35,348 nucleotides of DNA from Deltaproteobacteria bacterium (GTDB taxonomy: Bacteria > Desulfobacterota > Desulfobacteria > Desulfobacterales > UBA11574), in NCBI GenBank assembly GCA_019308685.1, contig JAFDHQ010000018.1, forward strand, positions 1 to 35,348, read 5' to 3'. Below are positions 10,641 through 19,714 of the stretch, piece after piece. Under the pieces are notes generated by a model. The model was not told the origin of the DNA, did no database searches, and saw only the letters and a program-made list of their open reading frames with translations. Numbering within the stretch: the first letter of the stretch is position 1; every line of letters begins with the position of its first letter. A program made the position numbers and the translations under genes.

Positions 10641-11543
10641 ATGAAAATATTTATTACCGGCGGATCCGGCTTTGTGGGCACGAACCTGTCATTTTATCTG
10701 CTCGAAAAGGGGCACACCATTATTGGTATCGGAACCTCTTCAGCACATAGCGTAATTCGGCATGATAATTTTCATTACATTTCGGCGGATACTACAATTA
10801 AAGGAGCCTGGCAGGATGCAATGAAAGATGTTGATGCAGTAATCAATCTTGCAGGAAAGAACATTTTTAAGCGATGGAGCGATACCTATAAGGATCAAAT
10901 ATATAACAGCCGTATTCTGACCACGCGAAACCTGGTTGAAGCCATGACCCACCAGAAAGACACAATACTTTGCAGCACTTCTGCGGTGGGATATTATGGT
11001 GACAGAGCAGATGACGTTCTAAAGGAAGATGCTCTGCCCGGAAATGATTTTCCTGCAAAAGTTTGCAGGGACTGGGAAAAAGAAGCTTTTCAAGCGGAAG
11101 CAAAAGGAGTCCGGGTCGCTGCGATGCGTTTTGGGGTGGTTCTCGGAAAAAACGGAGGTGCCCTTGCAAAGATGGTTCCGGCCTTTAAATCTTTTGCCGG
11201 CGGTCCTCTTGGAAGCGGTCTGCAATGGTTTCCATGGATTCATATGAATGATCTTATCGCCGCGATTATTTTTATACTTGAAAACCCGGATGTAAAAGGC
11301 CCGATCAATCTCTGTTCACCGAATCCGGTTAGAAACCGTGATTTCGCCGGCGTCCTTGGCCAAGTGCTAAACAGACCGTCTGTTCTGAGAACTCCGTCCT
11401 TCATGATCCGTTTGATAATGGGGGAAATGGGGAAATCTCTGATGAGCAGCCAGCGGGCAATCCCTGATAAGCTATTAAAATATGGTTTTAAGTTTCAATA
11501 TCCTGACATTAACAACGCCCTCTATAACTTGACGGTCTCGTAA
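10641..11543 (+). CDS. TIGR01777-type NAD-dependent epimerase/dehydratase (YfcH-like)
   Basis: MKIFITGGSGFVGTNLSFYLLEKGH, VINLAGKNIFKRWSD.YKDQIYNSRI, SAVGYYGDR, WFPWIHMNDLI. Confidence 0.9.
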   Translation: MKIFITGGSGFVGTNLSFYLLEKGHTIIGIGTSSAHSVIRHDNFHYISADTTIKGAWQDAMKDVDAVINLAGKNIFKRWSDTYKDQIYNSRILTTRNLVEAMTHQKDTILCSTSAVGYYGDRADDVLKEDALPGNDFPAKVCRDWEKEAFQAEAKGVRVAAMRFGVVLGKNGGALAKMVPAFKSFAGGPLGSGLQWFPWIHMNDLIAAIIFILENPDVKGPINLCSPNPVRNRDFAGVLGQVLNRPSVLRTPSFMIRLIMGEMGKSLMSSQRAIPDKLLKYGFKFQYPDINNALYNLTVS

Positions 11544-11655
11544 AAAGTCCAACTTCTGCGTTGTGCTGCATTTCGCAATCATTCAACGTACGAAAAGTAC
11601 GCCTCATGATTACAAAATTTGCACGCCTTGAATTTGAACTTCTTGACAGCATCGT
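11537..11655. repeat. Palindromic MITE-like element, copy C
   Basis: Imperfect TIRs TCGTAAAAAGTCCAACTTC.. versus reverse complement of ..GAATTTGAACTTCTTGAC; core GTACGCCTCATGATTACAAAATTTGCACGCC. Confidence 0.6.
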
Positions 11656-11761
11656 AAAAAATACAACTCCTGAGTTTTTCTGCATTTTTCTTCACAGCTG
11701 TGTACTATATAACTACGCCTCATTTTTCAGGATTCGTGCATCTCGAGTCTGACGCAAATAT
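11650..11761. repeat. Degenerate tandem copy D of the same element type
   Basis: ATCGTAAAAAATACAACTCCTGAG resembles start of copy C; core AGGATTCGTGCATCTCGAGTCTGACGCAAATATT. Confidence 0.45.
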
Positions 11762-11795
11762 TGGCGAAAAAGACCACTTTCGTTCAGGCACCAGG

Positions 11796-11940
11796 TGGTG
11801 TCCATCCATAAATAGTAGATTTTGGTTTCCGGCAAGGCCCGAACGAGTTTTCAACCGCAGGCATAGTGCGCTATTTCGAGGATTGAAAACGAGCGAGAAC
11901 GCGCCGGGAGCCGAAAGATGCCGTTTATGAATGGACACTA
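11796..11940. repeat. 145-bp palindromic MITE-like element, copy A
   Basis: TIRs TGGTGTCCATCCATAAA (11796-11812) and TTTATGAATGGACACTA (11924-11940); near full-length imperfect palindrome; core ACCGCAGGCATAGTGCGCTATTTCGAGGATTGAAAA. Confidence 0.75.
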
Positions 11941-12404
11941 GATAGGAAGTCGATAAGACCCAAAACCGCATCCTCAATATCAAGAAAGCAAAACCGGTAT
12001 GCATCGTACTTAAGCCCGTACGGATCGGCGATACCCCGCCGCTTTGAGCCAAAACGGGCAAAATGCCTGATTAACTGGGTTTTGCCTTCTGCTTCCGGGA
12101 AGTCGGTCAGAAGCGTATCTTGGTGAGATTTCTCCATTACAAGAATGAGACTGGACCATGCCACAAGCTCTTTGGACACCGATTTGGCTTTGTGCTCGGC
12201 AAGATCTACACCGAATTCCTCGGCAACGCGTTGTGCCATATGGGTGGCTGAATTGCCCGGAAGTGCAAGCAATCCCGCAGATTCAACGGTAATATCCCGA
12301 AGCCGCTTTTGATGTACCAACTTTGTCATAAAGGCATGAGCAAAAGGACTGCGACAAATATTGCCTGTGCACACAAACAGAATATTAGCTTGCAGTTTAG
12401 TCAT
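11925..12404 (-). CDS. Low-molecular-weight protein-tyrosine-phosphatase family protein
   Basis: ILFVCTGNICRSPFA P-loop CX5R; C-terminal DPYG aspartate loop. Confidence 0.92.
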   Translation of the reverse strand: MTKLQANILFVCTGNICRSPFAHAFMTKLVHQKRLRDITVESAGLLALPGNSATHMAQRVAEEFGVDLAEHKAKSVSKELVAWSSLILVMEKSHQDTLLTDFPEAEGKTQLIRHFARFGSKRRGIADPYGLKYDAYRFCFLDIEDAVLGLIDFLSSVHS

Positions 12405-12433
12405 GTTTACAAACCCTAGCCCGGATAAACCGG

Positions 12434-12582
12434 AAATAACAAATCACAAGCATCAAATCTCAAATAAATTCCAAACTACAAGCTCCAAATTCCAAATAAG
12501 ATCCACAGTCAATCGTTTGTTATTTGTTTTTTTGGTCATTGAAATTTGTTTGTTATTTGTTTTTTGTTATTTGATTTTTTGA
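12434..12582. repeat. CAAATCTCAAA/CCAAATTCCAAA-type AT-rich inverted repeat element, copy R1
   Basis: A-rich left half CATCAAATCTCAAATAAATTCCAAA..CTCCAAATTCCAAA, T-rich right half with GGTCATTGAAATTTGTTTGTTATTTG; shared phrases with 31804-32100 and 34434-34656. Confidence 0.65.
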
Positions 12583-12665
12583 CATAAAAACACAAGAAAT
12601 CAGAGTTTAGGTACTAAAGTGGTTGAGTTGTTGGTGACCCATGATATCGGTTTTGGTTGATCAAA

Positions 12666-13520
12666 TCATATGCTTCCGGTGAGATAATTTTCACCCAAAG
12701 ATCCGTTGATCACAGGGAGCGAATCCATATCCGGAGGCTTAAATCCAAAGATAATTTCTAGAAAAATCATTGCAATCCGAAAAGTTGCGCCCCAAAGCAC
12801 TTCAGGTTCATCCTGATATTTATGGAGAAAGCATGGATAATCTTTTGTATCCAAGTTGTTCCTGTTCTCATGGGGTGTAGCAATATGTAATCGATAACGT
12901 GCATAATTGGAAGGGGTCAACAGATTTTGGAGGGGAATATAAACCACACGTTCCACTTCCCAATTCGGGAAAAACTGCTTTTGATGTCCATTCCAGCACA
13001 CCATTGGATAGATTACCTTGCGGAATATGACAAGTTGCTGTGACGGCAGAGGTCCCAGAAACTTCACTCCCAGAGGGTTCAAACGTATTTCCTCAAAACC
13101 CTCCCGTAAACAAGTGGCAAAAAGCAACGCCAGTCTTCGTGCCTCCTTGTGCCGCTTTTTACGCCAAAGTGACCAGTAAGGCCAACGGGATAGTGGAGAA
13201 CCACTCAAATATAAAAGCTTTGCAAGATAAGAATCGAGACCGGAAGAGATACTTCCACCCGGACAGCAAAGGTCTCCTGGTTGTTTTACCTTTAAGGATC
13301 GTTTGGTTAAAATCAGACAGGGCGTTGGAGAAAATCCTTTTTCTTGGCAATTGGGACCGAGCAAAAACAGCACCGAAGATGTGATAGATGAATCTGTAAC
13401 GCCTTTGGAAAAAACGATATCATTGTGGTTTCTTCCTTGAAGTGCGTGCATAATCTTTTTTAATAAGACGGACGTATTCCCGAAAGAATTCAGCATTCCA
13501 TTACTACCTGTATATTCCAT
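12666..13520 (-). CDS. Nudix hydrolase family protein (CoA pyrophosphatase-like)
   Basis: LILTKRSLKVKQPGDLCCPGGSI.. plus CLREGFEEIRLNP (REx2EExG-like Nudix box). Confidence 0.72.
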   Translation of the reverse strand: MEYTGSNGMLNSFGNTSVLLKKIMHALQGRNHNDIVFSKGVTDSSITSSVLFLLGPNCQEKGFSPTPCLILTKRSLKVKQPGDLCCPGGSISSGLDSYLAKLLYLSGSPLSRWPYWSLWRKKRHKEARRLALLFATCLREGFEEIRLNPLGVKFLGPLPSQQLVIFRKVIYPMVCWNGHQKQFFPNWEVERVVYIPLQNLLTPSNYARYRLHIATPHENRNNLDTKDYPCFLHKYQDEPEVLWGATFRIAMIFLEIIFGFKPPDMDSLPVINGSLGENYLTGSI

Positions 13521-13671
13521 TAATAATCATCTTCTATTCTACATCACAATAGTCGGCAAATAAATATCATCAACCACCTATTTTATTCATTGTTGAACTT
13601 TTTGCAAGTTTGCGTTAAGGATTCTCGAGAAAATAAGAAAAAACCGAATGGTCCGGATTAGGAGGTATGGA

Positions 13672-14862
13672 ATGTATGGAAAACTGTCCGATGAGTTTTA
13701 CAATTGGCTTGTGGAGTTGCGTCGCTGGTTCCACCGGTTCCCGGAACCGGCGTATAAGGAAGAGAAAACCTCTGCCAAAATTTGCGAAGTGCTTGATGAG
13801 TTCAACGTTCCTTTCCAAGCAGGCGTGGGAGGAACCGGTGTTGTCGCAAAGGTCAGCGCAAGTCAACCCGGACCCATGGTGGCCTTTCGAGCGGATATGG
13901 ATGCCCTTCCTCTGGAAGAAAAAAATGTTATCCCTTACAAATCGCAAAATAAGGGATTCATGCATGCCTGTGGTCATGACGGACATACGACCATTGCCCT
14001 TGGTGTCATACGATGGCTCATGGAAAACCGGTGGCATGAGAATGGTTCCGGTAAAATCCTTTTCATCTTCCAACCCGCTGAAGAAGGCGGAGCCGGCGCC
14101 AGGGCCATGCTGGACTCCGGTGTTTTTAACTCGGAACCGGTGGAAGCAGCTTTTTCCGGCCATATGTATCCCGAATTTGCTGTGGGACATATCGGAATAG
14201 CTCCTGAAATCAGCAATGCGGCCGCGGATACACTCTTTATTCGATTAAGAGGTAAAGGCGGCCACGGCGCTCATCCGCATCACTGCAAAGACCCCATTGT
14301 GGCGGGAGCCCATCTGGTTACACAACTACAGTTTCTTATCAGCCGGGAGGTTCCGCCACTTGAAAGCGCAGTGCTGAGCATCGGCCGTTTTCAGGCCGGA
14401 ACGGCTTCAAATATCATACCGGAAGACGCTGTGCTCGAGGGAACCCTCAGAACCCTGCAGCCGGACATTCGCAAACAGATCATCAAACGTCTTGAAGAAC
14501 TGGTTAAAGGGGTGGCGCGGTCCTGCGGCATCCGGGCAACGCTTGAAGTTAAAAAGGGGTATCCCGTGCTGATCAATGATTCTGAACTGGTTAAGCACAC
14601 CGTTACCTGCGCCGGAGAAGTTCTGGGAGCGGACAAAGTGCACAGCGGACTTCCCCGAATGGGGGCCGAGGATTTTGCTTACTTTTGCCAAAAATGGGGC
14701 GGGATAATGGTAGGATTGGGATGCCACGATCCCCTCAAAGGCTTTCAATACGGTCTCCATTCTCCATATTTCAACATTGACGAAAGGGCCTTGGAAGTAG
14801 GAACCCGGCTTTTCGCACATGTTCTTACTCAATATATAGAAAGAAAAAAAAGAAAGTTATGA
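13672..14862 (+). CDS. M20 family amidohydrolase (hippurate/N-acyl amino acid hydrolase-like)
   Basis: RADMDALPLEE, HACGHDGHTT, FQPAEEGGAGA, MGAEDFAYF motifs; AGGAGG RBS at 13660 supports start at 13672. Confidence 0.9.
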   Translation: MYGKLSDEFYNWLVELRRWFHRFPEPAYKEEKTSAKICEVLDEFNVPFQAGVGGTGVVAKVSASQPGPMVAFRADMDALPLEEKNVIPYKSQNKGFMHACGHDGHTTIALGVIRWLMENRWHENGSGKILFIFQPAEEGGAGARAMLDSGVFNSEPVEAAFSGHMYPEFAVGHIGIAPEISNAAADTLFIRLRGKGGHGAHPHHCKDPIVAGAHLVTQLQFLISREVPPLESAVLSIGRFQAGTASNIIPEDAVLEGTLRTLQPDIRKQIIKRLEELVKGVARSCGIRATLEVKKGYPVLINDSELVKHTVTCAGEVLGADKVHSGLPRMGAEDFAYFCQKWGGIMVGLGCHDPLKGFQYGLHSPYFNIDERALEVGTRLFAHVLTQYIERKKRKL

Positions 14863-14888
14863 TTTTTTCCGTTTAATCCGGACTATGG

Positions 14889-16040
14889 TCAGGGTCTAGA
14901 AACCGTTACGGTGTTGAAACCTTTAGACAACCCCGCCAGATTTTTACCGTTGACTTCTATACCCAGTCCCGGCCCCTTCAAAGGATCGGCTTCACCCCCT
15001 GGTCCCATTGACACATCTTCGACGGTAAGATTTTTTTCGAGCAAAAATTCATCATATGAACCGTCACAGTATACGGCATCACTGCAAAGAAGGCATAAAA
15101 TCCTGCCGGCGGCCGAAAGAAGGCCGGACTCACCCAAATGGCATCCGATCTGGAAAGAAATTCCATTGGACCTTAAGTAATCGATAACCTTCAATGAATT
15201 TCTGAATCCTCCGCATTTGGACAATCTAACGTTGATCATCTTATAGGTGCCCTCTCGGACAATCTTTTTCATATCATCCAAAGAGCATGCCGACTCATCG
15301 GCCATCAGGACCACACCGGCATTTTGCATAAGCTCGGCAAAATCGGCAGTTTCCGGATCGTTAGGCCTCATCGGCTGCTCTACAACTTTTATCCCGTAGT
15401 TCTTTATCAAGGATAGGTGCTTTACGGCCAGAGCATAATCCCAGACACAGTTTATATCAATTTTAAGATCACAATCTTCTCCAAACACCATGCGAACCGC
15501 TTCCAGAATTTCTTTGTTTTGGGATAGATCTTTGCCCAATTTCAGTTTCAACTTTTTCACTTTCATTTTTTTGATCAGCTGACATATCTCAACAATTCTT
15601 TTTTTGCCGGCAAGCGGAAGTGCAGAGCCATAGTAAACTTTGTTTGTCATAAAATCTTTGGGAAAATAATCTATGATGTTTCTTCCCTGGCTTTTGCCCA
15701 AAGCATCCAGCAGCGCTGTTTCCAGAGCACAAATAGCAGCATTGTGAGCCTTTCCATGGAAAAGACCGTCAATAAAATTCCATATTTGAGAAATGTGATT
15801 CAACTCCCAGGGAAAATTATTCAAATTAATAAAGCGGTATATACTTTGAGCCACACTTTCCTGAGATTCTCCGGTTACAAAAGACCTTGGAGCGCCTTCA
15901 CCATATCCTTTGATTTTACCCTGTTCGGCAACCACTTCGGCGATGATGTTATTGACTGAATATCTTTTCCTCAGGGAGTGAGAGAACTCTTCTGAAAACG
16001 GAAGTATAATCGGATATACACAGATCTTGTCTATTCGCAT
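14889..16040 (-). CDS. Enolase-superfamily (muconate lactonizing subgroup) enzyme; dipeptide epimerase / N-acylamino acid racemase / OSBS-like
   Basis: KLKLKLG (KxK), DINCVWD, VVEQP, MADES, NVRLSKCGG, GCHLGESGLLSAAG motifs. Confidence 0.87.
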   Translation of the reverse strand: MRIDKICVYPIILPFSEEFSHSLRKRYSVNNIIAEVVAEQGKIKGYGEGAPRSFVTGESQESVAQSIYRFINLNNFPWELNHISQIWNFIDGLFHGKAHNAAICALETALLDALGKSQGRNIIDYFPKDFMTNKVYYGSALPLAGKKRIVEICQLIKKMKVKKLKLKLGKDLSQNKEILEAVRMVFGEDCDLKIDINCVWDYALAVKHLSLIKNYGIKVVEQPMRPNDPETADFAELMQNAGVVLMADESACSLDDMKKIVREGTYKMINVRLSKCGGFRNSLKVIDYLRSNGISFQIGCHLGESGLLSAAGRILCLLCSDAVYCDGSYDEFLLEKNLTVEDVSMGPGGEADPLKGPGLGIEVNGKNLAGLSKGFNTVTVSRP

Positions 16041-16083
16041 ATCATGGGTCCTTATATCAATCTTGTTTGGCGATGAGGAATGA

Positions 16084-18057
16084 TCAGGAAGGAATATTCG
16101 GCAGTATTAAAGTAAATATTGCCCCTTCATTCTTATTGTTTCTTACTTGGATAATCCCGCCATGATCTTGCATATTTTGATGGGCTACAAACAATCCAAG
16201 GCCTGTACCGCTGTGAATATTACTCTTATGTTTCGTCGTAAAATAGGGATCAAACACCCTGTCAATATGAGAAGGTGGAATTCCGGGGCCATTGTCTTTA
16301 ATCTCAATGCTAACTGTGGCCTGTTTTTCCTTTTCCGTACAATTTTTTGTTATTAATTCGATCTTTCCTCCCTCAGGGGTAAAATCCACTGCATTTGAAA
16401 GAATATTTAAAACGACCTGTTTCATTTTTTCAGAATCCATCCAGACTTGCCCGATATTTGGATCAAATTGACAGGAGACATCAATCTTCTTGGCCTTACT
16501 TTGGGGTGAGATCAGAAGAATCATTGTATCAATCAATCCATGCAGATCATTTAACTCCATGTGCGATTCTTTTGTCTTAACCAGGTCCAGAAGTTCGGTA
16601 ATAAGATTATTTATCCGGCGTGTCTCTTCCAGGGCAATCTTATGAAAGTCTTGTTGAAATTCTTCATCGTTGTATTTCTGCGGCATCATCTGTATGAAAG
16701 TCCCTATGGCTGTTAAGGGATTTTTGATCTCATGGGCAAGTCTTGCCGCCAGATTTCCTAAAAAAGAGAATTTTTCTGACCGGCTCAAGAGAGCATGTGA
16801 TTGCTTGAGTTCTTCCATCTGTTCTTGAAGCCTGCTGTAAAGTTTCGCATTTTCTATGGCAATAGCGATCTGAGGGGCAAAAACTTCCAGTGTTTCCCGG
16901 GTCTCTTTGGGTACCCCCTTCCCATCAACCGCATCCGTGGCAATAATACCGATCACTTTGGAGCGAGTGATGAGGGGAATTACATATACCGAAGTCGGTT
17001 TGCCGTGGGTCAACATAATATTCTCTTTTCTAAGGGTTGAGCTCTTTACCTCAGGCACATATTCCGGCCGTCCGGTATTGGTTACCCTGACAAGAATATT
17101 ACTTAAACGGTTTAAAGAAACCTTGTAATTTTTGATGGCCTCCGGCATTTCACCATTAACACCAATACCGTGAATGTATTCAAGAAACCCTCTGTCTTCA
17201 TTAACCAGCATAATTACGGCACGATTGATCCGGCATACGGTGGACAGAAGGTTCATAATGACCGAAAGGAGTTGTTCCAGGTCCAGCAAAGACAGGATCG
17301 CCTTACCGGTTTCCTGTATGGCTTCAAGTTGTTTGATTCTTTTATTAAGCTCTATATTCAGCAGGTTGACTTCCTCGTATTTTTGTTCGATGACCGCTTT
17401 ATCTTCTTCCATTTCCGTTATGGTTTCCATAAGAACCGATTTTGACGTGAAAAACCGTGAAAAAATCTCATGGAATCTGTTTTTGAAAGGCCATTTAATA
17501 TGGTATTCACAGTATGGATTTCCATCAAAGTAGCAACATTTTTCTTTAATTACTGCGGGGCTTCCTTTCCATATTTGCGGCATTGAAGCATAAACGCCTT
17601 GATTATACAGGCATATATTTTTTGTTACCTCCATCTTAGGGTCCCAGTGTAAACGGACAACCGCGTTATTTTTTTTAAGTTCAACAAGCTCGACTCTCTT
17701 ATTTCTATTCCAGCGGTCATTTACTTTCTGGCCATGCTTGAGCGCTTTTCTAACAGACCAAAATGCCTTGAATATAATACGCTGAGCGTAACCCAGAGAA
17801 ATGTTTTCTGTAGCATACCTGCCGATTTTATAAGCCGCCTTTTCATCATTAAGGATAGATGCCGCTCTTTTGTATAATTTTGAAATAACGCTGCAGGAAA
17901 TCCAACTGTTGGGATCTCTTAAAAAACTTTCAGGATCCTGGAGAGCATCAATTTCAGGGTCAAGATTCCCAAAAAGAGCACTGCAGTCACCGTCATTATA
18001 TTTTTTGACATAATCAAGGATTGCTTTAGAATTTATGCAACTCGTTTCCTTTTCCAT
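16084..18057 (-). CDS. Sensor histidine kinase: V4R-like N-terminal sensor, GAF, HisKA, HATPase_c
   Basis: CCYFDGNPYCEYHIKW (V4R-like), GAF-like EAIQETGKAILSLLDLEQLLSVI.., LAHEIKNPLTAIGTF H-box, NILSNAVDFTPEGG, DNGPGIP, GTGLGLFVAH. Confidence 0.92.
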   Translation of the reverse strand: MEKETSCINSKAILDYVKKYNDGDCSALFGNLDPEIDALQDPESFLRDPNSWISCSVISKLYKRAASILNDEKAAYKIGRYATENISLGYAQRIIFKAFWSVRKALKHGQKVNDRWNRNKRVELVELKKNNAVVRLHWDPKMEVTKNICLYNQGVYASMPQIWKGSPAVIKEKCCYFDGNPYCEYHIKWPFKNRFHEIFSRFFTSKSVLMETITEMEEDKAVIEQKYEEVNLLNIELNKRIKQLEAIQETGKAILSLLDLEQLLSVIMNLLSTVCRINRAVIMLVNEDRGFLEYIHGIGVNGEMPEAIKNYKVSLNRLSNILVRVTNTGRPEYVPEVKSSTLRKENIMLTHGKPTSVYVIPLITRSKVIGIIATDAVDGKGVPKETRETLEVFAPQIAIAIENAKLYSRLQEQMEELKQSHALLSRSEKFSFLGNLAARLAHEIKNPLTAIGTFIQMMPQKYNDEEFQQDFHKIALEETRRINNLITELLDLVKTKESHMELNDLHGLIDTMILLISPQSKAKKIDVSCQFDPNIGQVWMDSEKMKQVVLNILSNAVDFTPEGGKIELITKNCTEKEKQATVSIEIKDNGPGIPPSHIDRVFDPYFTTKHKSNIHSGTGLGLFVAHQNMQDHGGIIQVRNNKNEGAIFTLILPNIPS

Positions 18058-18147
18058 TTTATCAGCCGTTTTATGAGTTAAAAGCTGAGTAGGGTTGCTC
18101 CCGACCGAGGTGTGATACAGGCCGGGAATGCATAGCTTTTCTGAATT

Positions 18148-19686
18148 TTATAACTTTAAAATTCGGGTGTTTCTTTGATCTGACATCAATTTTTTATATT
18201 TTTCGGTTAAAACGGGCACCGATTTTCTGAAAATTGAAAGGCTTTCTCCCTGTACGTTAAATATTGATCTGTTATTGTCTCTGAAACATGGATCGGGTAC
18301 GGCATCATCTCTTAAGGACCAAGCCGGAAGTCTGAAAAAAGGCATAATATTTAAAAGTGCATTTTTTATTTTTTGCGTGTAATTGGATAGATTAAAAATT
18401 TTAGTATTATAATCGAGAATAGTCTCAAAGTCCAAATTTTTCGACGGCTGTCTGACAATGTTCTGGCCAAAAACACCGTCATCGTCAAAAACAACATCCG
18501 GCAGAGATACGGCAAGGTCATAAATCTTGGTTTTGGGATATACATGACATTCCCCTACCTTAAAGATATGTCCGCCCGGACCTTTGTATTTAGACAAATT
18601 TTGGACAAAATCAAAGCTTTCTTTAAGATCTTTTTCCGTATCACCCGGATACCCTGAAATCATAAAAATGATCATCGGAATTTCATTTCGGGACGCTTCT
18701 TTGAAAATAGCTTGGGTATTTGCAATATATTTTTCATAATGAGATTTATCCTTAACTTTATTCATGCGTCTTAACGTATTGTAACTGGCCGACTCAAAGC
18801 CAAGGGCGATAATGCTGCACACATCTGCAATGCCGGAGATAATGGAAGGATCAAGAACATCGCAACGACTTTCAAAATTCACTTTCATTCCCAATGACCT
18901 GAGGAGTGGAAACAGATCAAAGGATTTAAAAAGAGCATCACTCACCAGCAGTGTGGGTGCATTAATTTTATCTACCAAATTTTTCAAATCGTTCTGGATG
19001 ATTTCTGACGGCACTTTTCTTCTATGGGGTCGTATAAATTCCTCCATGCAAAAATTACACCCATAGGCACAGCCCCTGCTGAATGCATAGGGTAGAATAT
19101 CGTAATCACCGGGATACATTAATAAATCAAGGTTAAGAAGCGCTTTTTGGGCAAGATCAAACCGTTTCCCTCTCCTGCTTAAATGGGTTTGGCCCTCTTT
19201 TTTCCACACAATGTTGGGGATATTCTCATTTATCGGGTTTTTCCCCTCATGCAAAAGTTCAACGATCTTCAGTGAAGGCTCTTCGCCTTCACCCAAAACA
19301 ATCAAATCGACGGCCGTGGTTTTGGAAAAGATTTCTTCATAGTAAATGGTCGGGAAATACCCCCCTAAAAAGATAAAAATATCAGGGTCCAACTTCTTAA
19401 TAAGATTGCAAATATCAACAACCTCTTCTGCCTGGGAAATTGCCGTGCATGATATGCCGACTCCCTTTGGTTTTATTTTAGCCAGGTCTTTAAAGAATTC
19501 CCGAATTATCTGTTTTTTTCCATCTTTGTTAAGAGGCAAACCATAGTCCATGGCTATGGAAATAACTTTGATTTCTATGTCCGGTCTTTTAATCTTTATA
19601 AAACTCGTGATTTCCAGAATAGGTAAGGGATAAGCAGGGACATACATCCCTGTATTTTTTGAAATCGGCTCAATAAACAAGAACAT
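18148..19686 (-). CDS. B12-binding-domain radical SAM protein
   Basis: N-terminal B12-binding-like fold (PAYPLPILEITSFIK.., LGGYFPTIYYEEI, DLIVLGEGEE), radical SAM CAYGCNFC (CxxxCxxC). Confidence 0.92.
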   Translation of the reverse strand: MFLFIEPISKNTGMYVPAYPLPILEITSFIKIKRPDIEIKVISIAMDYGLPLNKDGKKQIIREFFKDLAKIKPKGVGISCTAISQAEEVVDICNLIKKLDPDIFIFLGGYFPTIYYEEIFSKTTAVDLIVLGEGEEPSLKIVELLHEGKNPINENIPNIVWKKEGQTHLSRRGKRFDLAQKALLNLDLLMYPGDYDILPYAFSRGCAYGCNFCMEEFIRPHRRKVPSEIIQNDLKNLVDKINAPTLLVSDALFKSFDLFPLLRSLGMKVNFESRCDVLDPSIISGIADVCSIIALGFESASYNTLRRMNKVKDKSHYEKYIANTQAIFKEASRNEIPMIIFMISGYPGDTEKDLKESFDFVQNLSKYKGPGGHIFKVGECHVYPKTKIYDLAVSLPDVVFDDDGVFGQNIVRQPSKNLDFETILDYNTKIFNLSNYTQKIKNALLNIMPFFRLPAWSLRDDAVPDPCFRDNNRSIFNVQGESLSIFRKSVPVLTEKYKKLMSDQRNTRILKL

Positions 19687-19714
19687 TTAAAATCCTATAG
19701 TATCTGACTCAGGC

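Noticed and set aside
11720-12061. ORF of 113 aa on minus strand
   Set aside because: Lies across the palindromic elements and overlaps the LMW-PTP in another frame; no recognisable protein features
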